Assembly (NCBI RefSeq): GCF_048282545.1
Contig: NZ_CP182485.1
Span: 1,178,001-1,242,000 of the forward strand
DNA length: 64,000 nt
Origin: Opacimonas immobilis
GTDB lineage: Bacteria > Pseudomonadota > Gammaproteobacteria > Enterobacterales > Alteromonadaceae
Direction of reading: 5' to 3'
This document shows, piece by piece, positions 1 through 8,227 of this stretch (its first letter is position 1; every line of letters starts with the position of its first letter). The translations under genes and the position numbers were made by a program. A model generated the notes under the pieces. The model had not been told where the DNA came from. It saw only the letters and a list, made by a program, of their open reading frames with translations, and did not search any database.

Positions 1-452
1 GGTGGTATTATTTTACGAATAGGGCGTAAAAACGGTTCAGTGAGTTGCGCGATGACCAGTTCAATCGGGTTCTGTCCTTGTGATACCCAACTCAATAATG
101 CACGAATAATTAACATCCAAAACATCAAGTTGAATACTTCCTTAACCACTTCAATGAAGCCAACAATGACTAAGCTTACAGGGTCAATAGACAATCCTCG
201 CACCAACGCGACTATCACAAATATTTTCAAGCAGGCGATGAGTAACGCAAAAACAAACGTCGCTGTATCGAATTTACCTATTGCAGGGATAAAACGGCGT
301 AGCGGTCCGACAACGGGTTGAGTCATCTTAACCACAAATTGAGAAAATGGATTATAAAAATCCGCACGCACCAGCTGTAACCATAAACGTAAAATCACGA
401 CCATCAAATACAGGCCAAATAGGGTTTCAACTAAAAAATGAGAAGCAGTCAT
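1..452 (-). CDS. yggT: YggT family membrane protein (partial, cut by window edge)
   Basis: Reading the minus strand from the ATG at 452 gives an open frame that runs off the left edge, about 150 codons visible. It begins MTASHFLVETLFGLYLM and contains two hydrophobic blocks with the repeated pattern 'NPF/NPI ... V...T.P...P.R..IP' (for example VVGPLRRFIPAIGK and EPFLRPIRKIIPP). This duplicated YGGT repeat is the family hallmark. YggT proteins are small inner-membrane proteins linked to osmotic or ion stress; the biochemical role is unsettled. The gene lies 8 bases after proC and follows yggS-proC on the same strand, the common gammaproteobacterial order, so it is probably the last gene of that operon. 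The C-terminus is outside the window. Confidence 0.88.
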   Translation of the reverse strand, partial: MTASHFLVETLFGLYLMVVILRLWLQLVRADFYNPFSQFVVKMTQPVVGPLRRFIPAIGKFDTATFVFALLIACLKIFVIVALVRGLSIDPVSLVIVGFIEVVKEVFNLMFWMLIIRALLSWVSQGQNPIELVIAQLTEPFLRPIRKIIP

Positions 453-460
453 GAGGTTCC

Positions 461-1282
461 TTAAATCAATGTTTGCATTTCTTCAGCGCGGTCAACTGCC
501 GCTTGCATTGCATTACCTACGATAGCAGTTAGCCCAGCATTTTGAAAGGACTCGATCGCCTTGGCCGTTGTGCCACCTTTGGACGTGACGTTCGCTCGCA
601 GTTCACTAAAAGGCGTATCGGCATGTTGCAGTAACATTTGACCCGCACCGGCCAGTGTTTGTGCCACGAGTAATTTGGCATCGTCTTTGGAGAAACCTAA
701 GCTCTCAGCTTTTGCCTGCATGGCTTCTGCAAACAAGAAAAGATAGGCTGGTGCAGACCCCGCAGCAGCGATAACCGAATTGATCATTGCTTCGTCTCGT
801 ACCCACAAAGTTTCGCCGACTTGATTGAGACAGTATTCGGCCAAATCACACAACACCTTATCTGTATTCACATTGGCATACAATCCGGTCATCCCCATGC
901 CCACACTCGATGGCGTATTCGGCATGGTTCTCACAATATCACACGATGTCCCGAGCATTTCTTGAATACGCGCAACAGTAACGCCAGCGGCGATGGAAAT
1001 ATACTTTTTGGACTGTCTAGATGACACAGGTAAAGCGTTTATGACGTCACTTAACATCTGCGGCTTGACCGCCAAGACGATGTAATCGGCAAATGTCATT
1101 GCGTCATGATTATCGGTACTGACGTTAATCCCCAACTGGTCTTTTAGCCTGATTAATTTTGCCTCAGAGCGATTGGTGAGTAATATTTTATCAGGACTGT
1201 AACCTGCTTTAACCATACCAGTGACGATGGCACTGGTCATATTGCCTGCGCCAATAAAGGCAATGTTGGCATGAATTGTCAT
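461..1282 (-). CDS. proC: Pyrroline-5-carboxylate reductase
   Basis: Catalyses the last step of proline synthesis, NAD(P)H-dependent reduction of 1-pyrroline-5-carboxylate, in the cytoplasm. The 273-residue product is of normal family length. It starts with the Rossmann dinucleotide motif IAFIGAGNM (residues 7-15) and carries the conserved GSAPAYLFLF segment in the dimerisation/active-site region and the C-terminal TSKGGTTA motif (usual form TSPGGTT; here Ser-Lys replaces Ser-Pro). The start is 13 bases after the yggS stop codon and the stop is 8 bases before yggT, so the three genes probably form one transcript. Identification is secure. Confidence 0.96.
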   Translation of the reverse strand: MTIHANIAFIGAGNMTSAIVTGMVKAGYSPDKILLTNRSEAKLIRLKDQLGINVSTDNHDAMTFADYIVLAVKPQMLSDVINALPVSSRQSKKYISIAAGVTVARIQEMLGTSCDIVRTMPNTPSSVGMGMTGLYANVNTDKVLCDLAEYCLNQVGETLWVRDEAMINSVIAAAGSAPAYLFLFAEAMQAKAESLGFSKDDAKLLVAQTLAGAGQMLLQHADTPFSELRANVTSKGGTTAKAIESFQNAGLTAIVGNAMQAAVDRAEEMQTLI

Positions 1283-1295
1283 TGAGGTTCCTTAA

Positions 1296-1997
1296 TTATT
1301 TTGTTTTAGGGGTGCGTGCACCAAAAATATCAGTACCGACTCTTACCATGGTCGAACCATGTGCTATAGCAGGTGCTAAATCAGCGCTCATTCCAACCGA
1401 TAAGGTATCCATACTAGGGTACTTTTGTTTCAGTTGGTCAAACAGAGAATGTAAGTTTGACAATGTTTGCGCCTGCTCAATTGGGTCAGGTTGTGCTTTT
1501 GGTATGGCCATCAAGCCACGCAATAATAAGCGAGGTTGGGTCTGGATGAAATCCGCTAAAGGTGCAATGTCATCAGACAAAACACCTGACTTGGTTGGCT
1601 CGTTATCAATATTGACTTGGATGCAGACGTTTAACGGTGGCAAATTCTCGGGCCGTTGTTCATTGAGTCTGCGAGCGATTTTTTGACGATCAATAGTGTG
1701 ACACCATGCAAATTCTTTACTTATTAATGCACTCTTATTTGACTGAATTGGACCGATAAAATGCCACGTTAGGTCAGATAAATGTTGCAAGGATTGCACT
1801 TTATCAACGCCCTCTTGTACATAGTTTTCCCCAAAATGGCGCTGACCTGCTTCATACGCAAGTTCGATATCAGATACCGGTTTGGTTTTGCTGACGGCTA
1901 ATAATTGAATAGTGGCAGGGTCGCGTTGTGCTGCCTCTGCGGCCTCAATAATGCGCTGCTGAATCTGGTCTAACTTTGCTGCAATGTGGTTAGTCAT
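1296..1997 (-). CDS. yggS: YggS/PLPBP pyridoxal phosphate homeostasis protein
   Basis: A 233-residue alanine-racemase-fold PLP-binding protein. The PLP lysine is Lys37 in LLAVSKTKP. Further family motifs are HFGENYVQE, WHFIGPIQSNK, GLMAIPK and, near the C-terminus, GMSADLAPAIAHGSTMVR followed by VGTDIFGAR. Members have no established catalytic activity and buffer free PLP and amino-acid/keto-acid balance. The pairing with proC and yggT is strongly conserved. The start is divergent from pilT, with 25 bases between the two start codons, so both promoters must overlap the neighbouring gene or lie in this very short gap. Confidence 0.95.
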   Translation of the reverse strand: MTNHIAAKLDQIQQRIIEAAEAAQRDPATIQLLAVSKTKPVSDIELAYEAGQRHFGENYVQEGVDKVQSLQHLSDLTWHFIGPIQSNKSALISKEFAWCHTIDRQKIARRLNEQRPENLPPLNVCIQVNIDNEPTKSGVLSDDIAPLADFIQTQPRLLLRGLMAIPKAQPDPIEQAQTLSNLHSLFDQLKQKYPSMDTLSVGMSADLAPAIAHGSTMVRVGTDIFGARTPKTK

Positions 1998-2022
1998 AAT
2001 TTAATAGAATATAAGGTTATTT

Positions 2023-3066
2023 ATGGATATTACCGAATTACTTGCCTTTAGTGTTAAGAATAACGCATCGGACCTGCATTTGTCAGCAGGGCAGCCTCCA
2101 ATGAACCGCGTCGATGGTGAAATGCGTCGCCTCAATGTGCCCGCTCTTGACCATAAAGTGGTACAGGCTCTTATTTACGAGGTAATGAATGACCAGCAAC
2201 GCTGCGAATTCGAAGAAAATTTCGAAGTTGATTTCTCCTTTGAAGTCAAAGGATTAGCTCGTTTTAGGGTCAATGTATTTGGTCAAAACCGAGGTTGTGC
2301 CGCCGTTTTACGAACCATACCGAGTAAAGTCTTAACTCTGGATGAAATCGGTGCACCAAATATTTTTAGAGATATTATTGACCAACCGACAGGAATTGTT
2401 TTGGTCACAGGAGCAACAGGCTCAGGTAAATCCACCACCCTTGCGGCGATGATCGATCACATTAATACCCACAAGCGCGAGCATATATTGACCATTGAAG
2501 ATCCGATTGAATTTGTGCATGACAACAAACTATGTTTGATCAATCAGCGCGAAGTGCATCGTGATACCAAATCGTTTTCTAACGCATTGCGTTCAGCATT
2601 ACGTGAAGATCCAGATGTGATTTTGGTTGGTGAGTTACGTGACCTAGAAACGATTCGCTTGGCCATATCCGCAGCAGAAACTGGGCATCTTGTGTTTGGC
2701 ACCTTGCACACCAACTCCGCACCCAAAACCATAGATAGAATTATTGATGTATTTCCGGCAGAAGAAAAATCGATGGTGCGCTCTATGCTTTCGGAAAGTT
2801 TACGCGCGGTGATTTCACAAAACCTGTTAAAACGCCAAGGGGGAGGCAGGGTTGCTGCACACGAAATCATGCTAGGCGTACCTGCGATCCGCAATTTGAT
2901 TCGCGAAGATAAAGTACCGCAGATGTACTCAGTCATGCAAACGGGGCAAGGACATGGTATGCAAACGATGGCTCAATGTGTACAGCGTCTTGTGGCACAA
3001 GGTTTAGTCTCCTCGACTGATGCTCAGGAAGTCTTTTCAGACGGTAAAAATTCAGTGAATTTCTAG
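2023..3066 (+). CDS. pilT: Type IV pilus retraction ATPase PilT
   Basis: Hexameric AAA-like secretion ATPase that powers type IV pilus retraction at the inner membrane. The 347-residue protein has the N-terminal PilT domain (FSVKNNASDLHLSAGQPP), a Walker A GATGSGKST near residue 130, the Asp and His boxes, Walker B with DPDVILVGELRD, and the PilT-specific C-terminal block AIRNLIREDKVPQMYSVM, which separates it from PilB and PilU. All catalytic motifs are intact. It is followed at once by a collapsed pilU copy (see 3075-3175). The extension ATPase PilB is also missing from the pilA-pilC locus in this window, so what PilT acts on depends on genes elsewhere. Confidence 0.96.
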   Translation: MDITELLAFSVKNNASDLHLSAGQPPMNRVDGEMRRLNVPALDHKVVQALIYEVMNDQQRCEFEENFEVDFSFEVKGLARFRVNVFGQNRGCAAVLRTIPSKVLTLDEIGAPNIFRDIIDQPTGIVLVTGATGSGKSTTLAAMIDHINTHKREHILTIEDPIEFVHDNKLCLINQREVHRDTKSFSNALRSALREDPDVILVGELRDLETIRLAISAAETGHLVFGTLHTNSAPKTIDRIIDVFPAEEKSMVRSMLSESLRAVISQNLLKRQGGGRVAAHEIMLGVPAIRNLIREDKVPQMYSVMQTGQGHGMQTMAQCVQRLVAQGLVSSTDAQEVFSDGKNSVNF

Positions 3067-3074
3067 GAGGCACC

Positions 3075-3175
3075 ATGCGGATTCACCTAACGACTTGCGT
3101 TTGATGATAAAACTTGAAGAAACCTCGCCTACTGGGTTAGGCTCTCTATCAAATGTTTTGTTTGATATGGATTAA
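3075..3175 (+). pseudogene. pilU: Remnant of pilU (start site fused to C-terminal tail)
   Basis: After the pilT stop there is a strong Shine-Dalgarno (AGGAGG, 3065-3070) and ATG at 3075, but that frame stops after nine codons. In another frame, from 3077 to the TAA at 3173-3175, the translation reads ADSPNDLRLMIKLEE and on to LSNVLFDMD then stop. From memory of the family this matches the conserved C-terminal tail of PilU, the second retraction ATPase that normally follows pilT. The stop overlaps the next gene as TAATG, a typical coupled junction. The likely history is an internal, out-of-frame deletion of about 1 kb that kept both ends of pilU. No alignment was run; the assignment rests on motif, frame and position. 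Confidence 0.66.
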
Positions 3176-3486
3176 TGCAAAAATTTTACGCTTCTTTTGA
3201 CCCGATAGCGGTGCATCAAGTCATGCAAATGTTGCAAGACGCTGGTATTCCGGTCTTACTTAAAAACGACTTTATTCAAGGTGCCATTGGTGAAATCCCT
3301 GCGGTAGATAACGACATCGAGGTGTGGTTGGTCGATGATGAATGGCGCTCCCGCGCCGATGCCTTACTCGCGCAGTGGGAGGCCGACCGAGATGTTCAAG
3401 GATATGCGTGGGTGTGTACAGAGTGCGGCGAGGACAATGAGGCAGAGTTTGGCGTGTGTTGGTCCTGTCAAGCTTCTAGGCCATAG
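3175..3486 (+). CDS. DUF2007 domain protein with zinc ribbon
   Basis: A 103-residue soluble protein. The N-terminal two thirds fit the DUF2007 (putative signal-transducing) pattern: a ferredoxin-like fold with FYASFDPIAVHQVMQMLQ, a central GIPVLLKNDF and an acidic WLVDDEW. The C-terminus has a zinc ribbon, C-x2-C-x10-C-x2-C (CTECGEDNEAEFGVCWSC), of the kind found in RanBP2-type fingers. The start ATG overlaps the stop of the pilU remnant (TAATG), so the gene was probably translated by coupling to pilU and may now depend on read-through from pilT. Function is unknown. It converges with ruvX, with 11 bases between the stops. Confidence 0.8.
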   Translation: MQKFYASFDPIAVHQVMQMLQDAGIPVLLKNDFIQGAIGEIPAVDNDIEVWLVDDEWRSRADALLAQWEADRDVQGYAWVCTECGEDNEAEFGVCWSCQASRP

Positions 3487-3497
3487 ACGAAACTCCG

Positions 3498-3917
3498 CTA
3501 TTCAGGCATACCTTGCTCAAGCCAATTTTCAAAAATCACACAGGCTGATACGCTATCTACTTTACCTTTGGATAGTTTTTTATACCCGCCCAATTCAAAC
3601 AAGCGCGCTTTTGCATCCGTAGTGGTCAGTCGTTCATCAATCATAGTGACTTGAGTGCGGCATTGATTAGCCAGGCGATTGCCAAATTTTCGAGCGCGTA
3701 ACGTCATCTCTTGCTCAGTGCCATCCATATTATATGGGATCCCTACAATACACCGCTCTGGCAGCCATTCACGATGCAGTGCTTTGACTTGTTCCCAATC
3801 AGGTATACCGTCTCTTGCTGGAATCGCTTCGAGCGGTTGAGCGGTTTCGGTAACGAGTTGCCCGACAGCGACACCGATACTTTTGGTGCCAAAGTCAAAG
3901 CACAAATAGGTACTCAT
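3498..3917 (-). CDS. ruvX: Holliday junction resolvase-like protein RuvX (YqgF)
   Basis: A 139-residue RNase H-fold protein of the YqgF/RuvX family, implicated in 16S/23S rRNA 5'-end maturation and formerly proposed as a Holliday resolvase. The N-terminal CFDFGTKSIGVAVG holds catalytic Asp8. A second acidic motif DERLTTTDA sits at residues 94-102, and KVDSVSA (119-125) supplies the third acid, Asp121. All three expected acidic positions are present. The start overlaps the yqgE stop by four bases, giving translational coupling in the order rsmE-gshB-yqgE-ruvX, which is typical of gammaproteobacteria. Confidence 0.95.
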   Translation of the reverse strand: MSTYLCFDFGTKSIGVAVGQLVTETAQPLEAIPARDGIPDWEQVKALHREWLPERCIVGIPYNMDGTEQEMTLRARKFGNRLANQCRTQVTMIDERLTTTDAKARLFELGGYKKLSKGKVDSVSACVIFENWLEQGMPE

Positions 3918-4468
3918 GCATGACCTGCGCTTTCAGATAGTTGCCAAGGTTCAATTCCTAGAGCTTTTACTGCACTTTCCCAACGCAGATGCAAAGGCGT
4001 GTCAAAAACCAACTCTCGCGAAGCGGGAATAGTGAGCCAGGCATTATCTTGAATTTCTTGGTCGAGTTGCTCAGGACTCCAGCCGGCATAACCAAGTGCG
4101 ATAATTTGTCGCTCTGGTCCTAAGTCGTTGCCCAATGCCCCTAAAATATCTTTGGATGTTGTGACCATAAAGTCATCACATAGCTGCAAACTACTTTCCC
4201 AACAGTGTTGTGGGGAATGTAAGATAAACCCGCGTTCTGGGGAAACTGGCCCGCCCTTGACGATGATTTGATCTTTTTTGGTCTCATCGACCTGAGCGTC
4301 GGGTACGGCTTGTGCTAATAGTTCTTCTAAGCGCATATTGATTGGAATATTGATCACAATGCCCATTGCCCCCTCTGTATTGTGCTCGCAGACATAGATC
4401 ACACTGCGTTTAAAATACGCATCGGTGAGACTCGGCATCGCAATTAACAGATGATTAGCAAAAGACAT
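3914..4468 (-). CDS. yqgE: YqgE/AlgH family protein
   Basis: A 184-residue cytoplasmic protein of the UPF0301 (YqgE/AlgH) family. The N-terminus NHLLIAMPSLTDAYFKRSV followed by VIYVCEHNTEGAMG is the family signature, and KGGPVSPERGFILH and LGYAGWSPEQLDQE are further conserved blocks. AlgH was first named for an effect on alginate regulation in Pseudomonas; the molecular role is not known. The gene overlaps ruvX by four bases and sits 14 bases downstream of gshB, so it is part of the same operon. Confidence 0.94.
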   Translation of the reverse strand: MSFANHLLIAMPSLTDAYFKRSVIYVCEHNTEGAMGIVINIPINMRLEELLAQAVPDAQVDETKKDQIIVKGGPVSPERGFILHSPQHCWESSLQLCDDFMVTTSKDILGALGNDLGPERQIIALGYAGWSPEQLDQEIQDNAWLTIPASRELVFDTPLHLRWESAVKALGIEPWQLSESAGHA

Positions 4469-4482
4469 ATCTACTCCTTATA

Positions 4483-5430
4483 TTAATTACATCGAGCTTC
4501 AATTGCCGCAAAAAGTTTTGCGCAGATATTGATATCATAGGTTGCTTCCAGTTCGCGCACACAGGTTGGTGAGGTAATATTAATTTCGGTTACGCGATCA
4601 CCAATGACATCTAAGCCAACAAACAAGATATTATGCGCTTTTAACATCGGCGCAATTGTTTCTGCTAGTGCTCGGTCTGAGTCACTAATAGGCTGTGGTC
4701 GTCCCACGCCACCGGCAGCTAAATTACCTCTGGTCTCTGTCCCTTGCGGTAAACGAGCTAGACAATAAGGCATGACTTCACCATCGACAATCAATACGCG
4801 TTTATCACCGTCTTTAATTGCCGGCAGATAACGCTGAAACATCGCTAATCGAGACCCATTTTCAGTGAGCGTTTCAATCACAACACCTAAGTTATTGGCG
4901 TCGTCTTTGATGCGAAATATACCGACGCCGCCCATACCATCTAGTGGTTTGCAGATGATATCTTTGTGTTCAGCGTGAAACGCTTTAATTTGCTCTTTGT
5001 CACGGGTGACAAGGGTTGGAGGAATCAGTTCTGGAAAATAGGAAGTAAAGAGCTTTTCATTAAAATTGCGTAAGGCTTGGCTGTGATTGACGACTAATAC
5101 GCCATGCGCTTCGGCCAGTGCAAAAATCTGAGTAGTAAAGACAAATTGGTCATCCACCGGTGGATCTTTGCGCATCAAAATTGCATCAAATTCGGTGAGT
5201 GCCATTTTGTTTGCTTCACTTAACGAGTAATAATTCTCTGCACCATCGGTCAGTTTTAGAATACAGGCTTGTGCATAAGGTTGACCTTGCAGGATGGATA
5301 AGTCCTTTTGTTCTGCATAATACAAGGTATGACCACGGCGAATTGCTTCTAAGCCCAAAGCAAAAGAGGTGTCTTTATAGGGGGTAATGTTGGCGATAGG
5401 ATCCATTACCATTAAAATATTCAGACTCAT
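4483..5430 (-). CDS. gshB: Glutathione synthetase
   Basis: Joins gamma-glutamylcysteine and glycine with ATP to make glutathione. The 315-residue length matches proteobacterial GshB. The N-terminal domain begins MSLNILMVMDPIANITPYKD, where the MDP-I-x-x-I-x-x-x-KD pattern is diagnostic. The ATP-grasp domain shows KPLDGMGGVGIFR and ends with the metal and substrate segment FVGLDVIGDRVTEINITSPT. The start codon overlaps the stop of rsmE by four bases. Identification is secure; gshA is not in this window. Confidence 0.97.
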   Translation of the reverse strand: MSLNILMVMDPIANITPYKDTSFALGLEAIRRGHTLYYAEQKDLSILQGQPYAQACILKLTDGAENYYSLSEANKMALTEFDAILMRKDPPVDDQFVFTTQIFALAEAHGVLVVNHSQALRNFNEKLFTSYFPELIPPTLVTRDKEQIKAFHAEHKDIICKPLDGMGGVGIFRIKDDANNLGVVIETLTENGSRLAMFQRYLPAIKDGDKRVLIVDGEVMPYCLARLPQGTETRGNLAAGGVGRPQPISDSDRALAETIAPMLKAHNILFVGLDVIGDRVTEINITSPTCVRELEATYDINICAKLFAAIEARCN

Positions 5431-6158
5431 AACAAATCTCCAAATTGTGCCTGAAGCACAGATAATACGGTAAGCGCAGCGGTTTCAGTACGTAAAACCC
5501 TAGGTCCCATTTTGATATGGGTAAAACCAGCTTCACCTGCTTGATAAATTTCAGCATCACTTAATCCGCCTTCGGGGCCAATCAGAATTCTGGCACCTTG
5601 ACTGCGAATGGGCAGTGCCGGCAGAGCTTGCTCCGCATCAGGATGCAACAATAACCGTACTTGCTGTGTTGGTTGTTTTAACCATTGAGCTAGAGTGATG
5701 GGTGGATGTAAGGTCGGCAACTGGTTGCGTCCCGACTGCTCACAGGCACTGGCGATGATTTTGAGCCATTGTTGAGATTTCTTCTCCCATCGTTCCGTAT
5801 TCAGTTTGACATTACAGCGCTCAGTGATGATGGGGGTAATGTCAGTGACGCCAAGTTCGGTTGCTTTTTGCAAAACGAAGTCCATGCGGTCGCCTTTGGC
5901 GATGCCTTGGCCCAAATGCAATGACAAAGGAGACTCGCAACTTAATGCAAGTTTAGCATTAACTAAGACTTCAACACTGCGTTTTTGGACAACGACTAAC
6001 TCTCCAGCATATTCGTTGCCATCACCATTAAATAGGACCACAGGCTCGCCTTCTCGTAACCGTAAAACATTATGAATATAATGGGCTGTTTCGGCGGGCA
6101 ATTGACAAGTCGAATCAACACTTAACGTGTCAGGGACAAAAAAACGAGATATTCTCAT
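5427..6158 (-). CDS. rsmE: 16S rRNA m3U1498 methyltransferase
   Basis: A SPOUT-family methyltransferase that modifies U1498 of 16S rRNA using SAM. The 243-residue protein has an N-terminal PUA-like domain (MRISRFFVPDTL) and a C-terminal trefoil-knot domain with ILIGPEGGLSDAEI and MGPRVLRTETAALTVLSVLQ, both diagnostic for RsmE. It is the first gene of the minus-strand operon rsmE-gshB-yqgE-ruvX, in an order conserved across many gammaproteobacteria. The 272 bases upstream are shared with the divergent mscS gene. Confidence 0.95.
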   Translation of the reverse strand: MRISRFFVPDTLSVDSTCQLPAETAHYIHNVLRLREGEPVVLFNGDGNEYAGELVVVQKRSVEVLVNAKLALSCESPLSLHLGQGIAKGDRMDFVLQKATELGVTDITPIITERCNVKLNTERWEKKSQQWLKIIASACEQSGRNQLPTLHPPITLAQWLKQPTQQVRLLLHPDAEQALPALPIRSQGARILIGPEGGLSDAEIYQAGEAGFTHIKMGPRVLRTETAALTVLSVLQAQFGDLL

Positions 6159-6362
6159 AAATGCAAGATGCCATTAATTTTTGTGTAATGATACCTAACC
6201 CATGCCCAGTAAAATAGTACTGTATTTAATTTTTTGTGCGGTAACGTTGGACTTTTTGACTCAGGGATTTATCAGTTGATGAAAAACTCGTGACTGGAGG
6301 GGATTATGTGTGTTTTGCCAGCATGAGGTGAAAATTTTTCTAAGTTTTTCATAAGTCCTTAT

Positions 6363-6390
6363 TTGCATAATAACTTTTTCAGTCTATTGT
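6363..6390 (+). promoter_or_regulatory. Candidate sigma-70 promoter for mscS
   Basis: TTGCAT at 6363-6368 and TATTGT at 6385-6390 are separated by 16 bases and lie about 40 bases upstream of the mscS start. The match is moderate and AT-rich sequence makes chance hits likely. The rest of 6159-6430 shows no coding frame, RNA gene or strong repeat that I can support. Confidence 0.3.
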
Positions 6391-6430
6391 ATGAAATAGA
6401 ATACCTCTAACATGTAAGGGATAAGGACAA

Positions 6431-7345
6431 GTGTTACATTCCACCCAAAATTTTATTCAAGACGCATCGTCAGAATCAGAAACGGCTACAACTGATGTCA
6501 GCGAACAAATAGCATCTGCAACAGACGTTGTGGCAAATTTCAATGTGCAAAATTTCGTAGATACTTATGCTTTGCCCTGGGGCATTAATATTGTTTTAGC
6601 GATTATAATTTATATTATTGGTAAAATGGTCGTGGGTATTTTGGTCAATGTATTTGGCAAAATCATGGCCAAATCCAAATATGACGATATGTTAGTGGAC
6701 TTTTTGAAGTCGATTGTTAAAGCGGTACTCATGCTGTTTGTGATTGTTGCGTCTTTGGATCAGTTAGGCGTAGATACGACTTCATTGGTGGCGATTTTAG
6801 GTGCTGCTGGTTTGGCTATCGGTTTATCGTTACAAGGTTCACTGCAAAATTTTGCAGCAGGTGTCATGTTATTAGTGTTCCGTCCGTTCAAATCGGGTGA
6901 TTTTGTCGATGCCGGTGGCGTTGCCGGTTCCGTTGTGAGTATTGGGATTTTCTCCACCATTATGAATACGCCAGATAACAAAGAAATCATTGTGCCAAAC
7001 GGAGCGATTTACGGCGGTAACATCACTAACTTCTCCGCCAAACCGACTCGTCGAGTGGATATGACATTCGGTATCGGTTATGACGATGATTTGAAAAAAG
7101 CCAAAGCGGTGCTTGAAGAAATGCTCAATGCTGACGAGCGAGTCTTAAAAGACCCCAAATATACTGTGGCCGTTGCGTCGTTAGGTGACAGTTCGGTCAA
7201 TATTGTCGTTCGTCCATGGGTCAAATCCAGCGATTATTGGGGCTTGCAATTTGATTTTACAGAGGCAGTCAAACTGCGCTTTGATCAAGAGGGCATCAGC
7301 ATCCCGTATCCGCAAATGGATGTGCATCTAAACAAATCAGAATAA
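6431..7345 (+). CDS. mscS: Small-conductance mechanosensitive channel (MscS family)
   Basis: Homo-heptameric inner-membrane channel that opens on hypo-osmotic stress. The 304-residue protein has an unusually polar N-terminal leader (about 45 residues, rich in Ser, Thr, Asp), two transmembrane helices, and the pore-lining TM3 with its Gly/Ala pattern (VAILGAAGLAIGLSLQGSLQ). The beta-domain entry AAGVMLLVFRPFKSGDFV and the C-terminal SIPYPQMDVHL are typical. The start is GTG at 6431 with AAGGA upstream. E. coli MscS has 286 residues, so the extra length is mainly the N-terminal leader. The gene is monocistronic, divergent from rsmE, and ends in a shared terminator. Confidence 0.94.
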   Translation: MLHSTQNFIQDASSESETATTDVSEQIASATDVVANFNVQNFVDTYALPWGINIVLAIIIYIIGKMVVGILVNVFGKIMAKSKYDDMLVDFLKSIVKAVLMLFVIVASLDQLGVDTTSLVAILGAAGLAIGLSLQGSLQNFAAGVMLLVFRPFKSGDFVDAGGVAGSVVSIGIFSTIMNTPDNKEIIVPNGAIYGGNITNFSAKPTRRVDMTFGIGYDDDLKKAKAVLEEMLNADERVLKDPKYTVAVASLGDSSVNIVVRPWVKSSDYWGLQFDFTEAVKLRFDQEGISIPYPQMDVHLNKSE

Positions 7346-7369
7346 TAACTGCAACTAGCAGTTATTATT
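7341..7369. terminator. Bidirectional terminator between mscS and the M48 gene
   Basis: A perfect 12-bp inverted repeat, AATAATAACTGC (7341-7352) and GCAGTTATTATT (7358-7369), with a five-base loop. A T-run follows on the plus strand. The mscS stop lies inside the left arm, while the stop of the convergent M48 gene (7355-7357) sits at the loop, so the right arm also codes the last residues of that protease. Confidence 0.75.
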
Positions 7370-8155
7370 TTTAATTTGTCCAGCATATTGCTTTATCACT
7401 TTAGGGATTGCATTGTGTAAATCCCTAATTCTAGTCTCTGCACTTGGATGGGTCGAAAGTAGCTCGGGAGGCACTTTTTGGCCGTCTTTGGCCGCGATCA
7501 TATTTTGCCATAGTTCCACTGCAGCATAAGGGTTATAGCCAGCTTGCACCATTAATTCTAAGCCAATTAAATCTGCCTCTGATTCATGCGTGCGAGAGTA
7601 GGGAAGATTCACACCAACTTGCGTCCCTAAGCCGAGAATACTCATGTAAGTTTGTTGTTCCGCAACACTCACTTCATTGGCTTCCATGGCCACTTGAGTA
7701 CCCAGTAAAAACGCTTGTGTCCCTAGTTGAATGGAGGCGCGTTCTGAGGCGTGTTGTGCAATAACGTGGCCGATTTCATGGCCAATGATCGCAGCAAGTT
7801 GGTCGGGAGTTTGCGCAACATTTAAGATCCCTGTATACACTCCAATTTTGCCACCTGGCACCGCAAAAGCATTAATTTGTTCATCATCAAATACAACTAC
7901 TTCCCAGTTTTGTGTAGAGTATTTTGCATCGACAACAGGCGTGAGAGAATCTACCACACACTGAACCAGTTGGTTAGTAGCAGGGTTAGTGCTAGTGGGT
8001 ACTTTTTGTTTTAATGCGGTGAACGCTGCAACCCCCTGCTTATCTAAAGTATTCCCAAATAAATTGAGTTGCGAACGACCAGTTGGAGAGGTTGTGCACC
8101 CAGTTATCAGGTATAAAGATAAAACGACACAAGAGATAGAGGCTAATAACCGCAT
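7355..8155 (-). CDS. M48 family metallopeptidase lipoprotein (LoiP/BepA-like)
   Basis: A 266-residue periplasmic zinc protease. The N-terminus is a lipoprotein signal ending in LITGC, with Cys20 as the predicted lipidation site. The zinc and catalytic motif HEIGH is at residues 126-130, and the third zinc ligand lies in ESEAD (191-195). The sequence NLPYSRTHESEADLIGLELM is typical of M48 lipoproteins such as LoiP and YcaL, which take part in outer-membrane quality control. There is no TPR domain, which argues against full-length BepA. It lies 72 bases downstream of metK on the same strand, and its 3' end is embedded in the terminator shared with mscS. Confidence 0.92.
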   Translation of the reverse strand: MRLLASISCVVLSLYLITGCTTSPTGRSQLNLFGNTLDKQGVAAFTALKQKVPTSTNPATNQLVQCVVDSLTPVVDAKYSTQNWEVVVFDDEQINAFAVPGGKIGVYTGILNVAQTPDQLAAIIGHEIGHVIAQHASERASIQLGTQAFLLGTQVAMEANEVSVAEQQTYMSILGLGTQVGVNLPYSRTHESEADLIGLELMVQAGYNPYAAVELWQNMIAAKDGQKVPPELLSTHPSAETRIRDLHNAIPKVIKQYAGQIKNNNC

Positions 8156-8227
8156 AAATCATCCTTTAACTTATGAATGGAAATTGTTTCTCTTGTATCG
8201 TCTGTTATTTGCGTAGATTAAGCAAGT

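Noticed and set aside
1276..1686. 136-codon plus-strand frame across yggS
   Set aside because: It lies wholly opposite the clearly identified yggS gene and has no recognisable domain.
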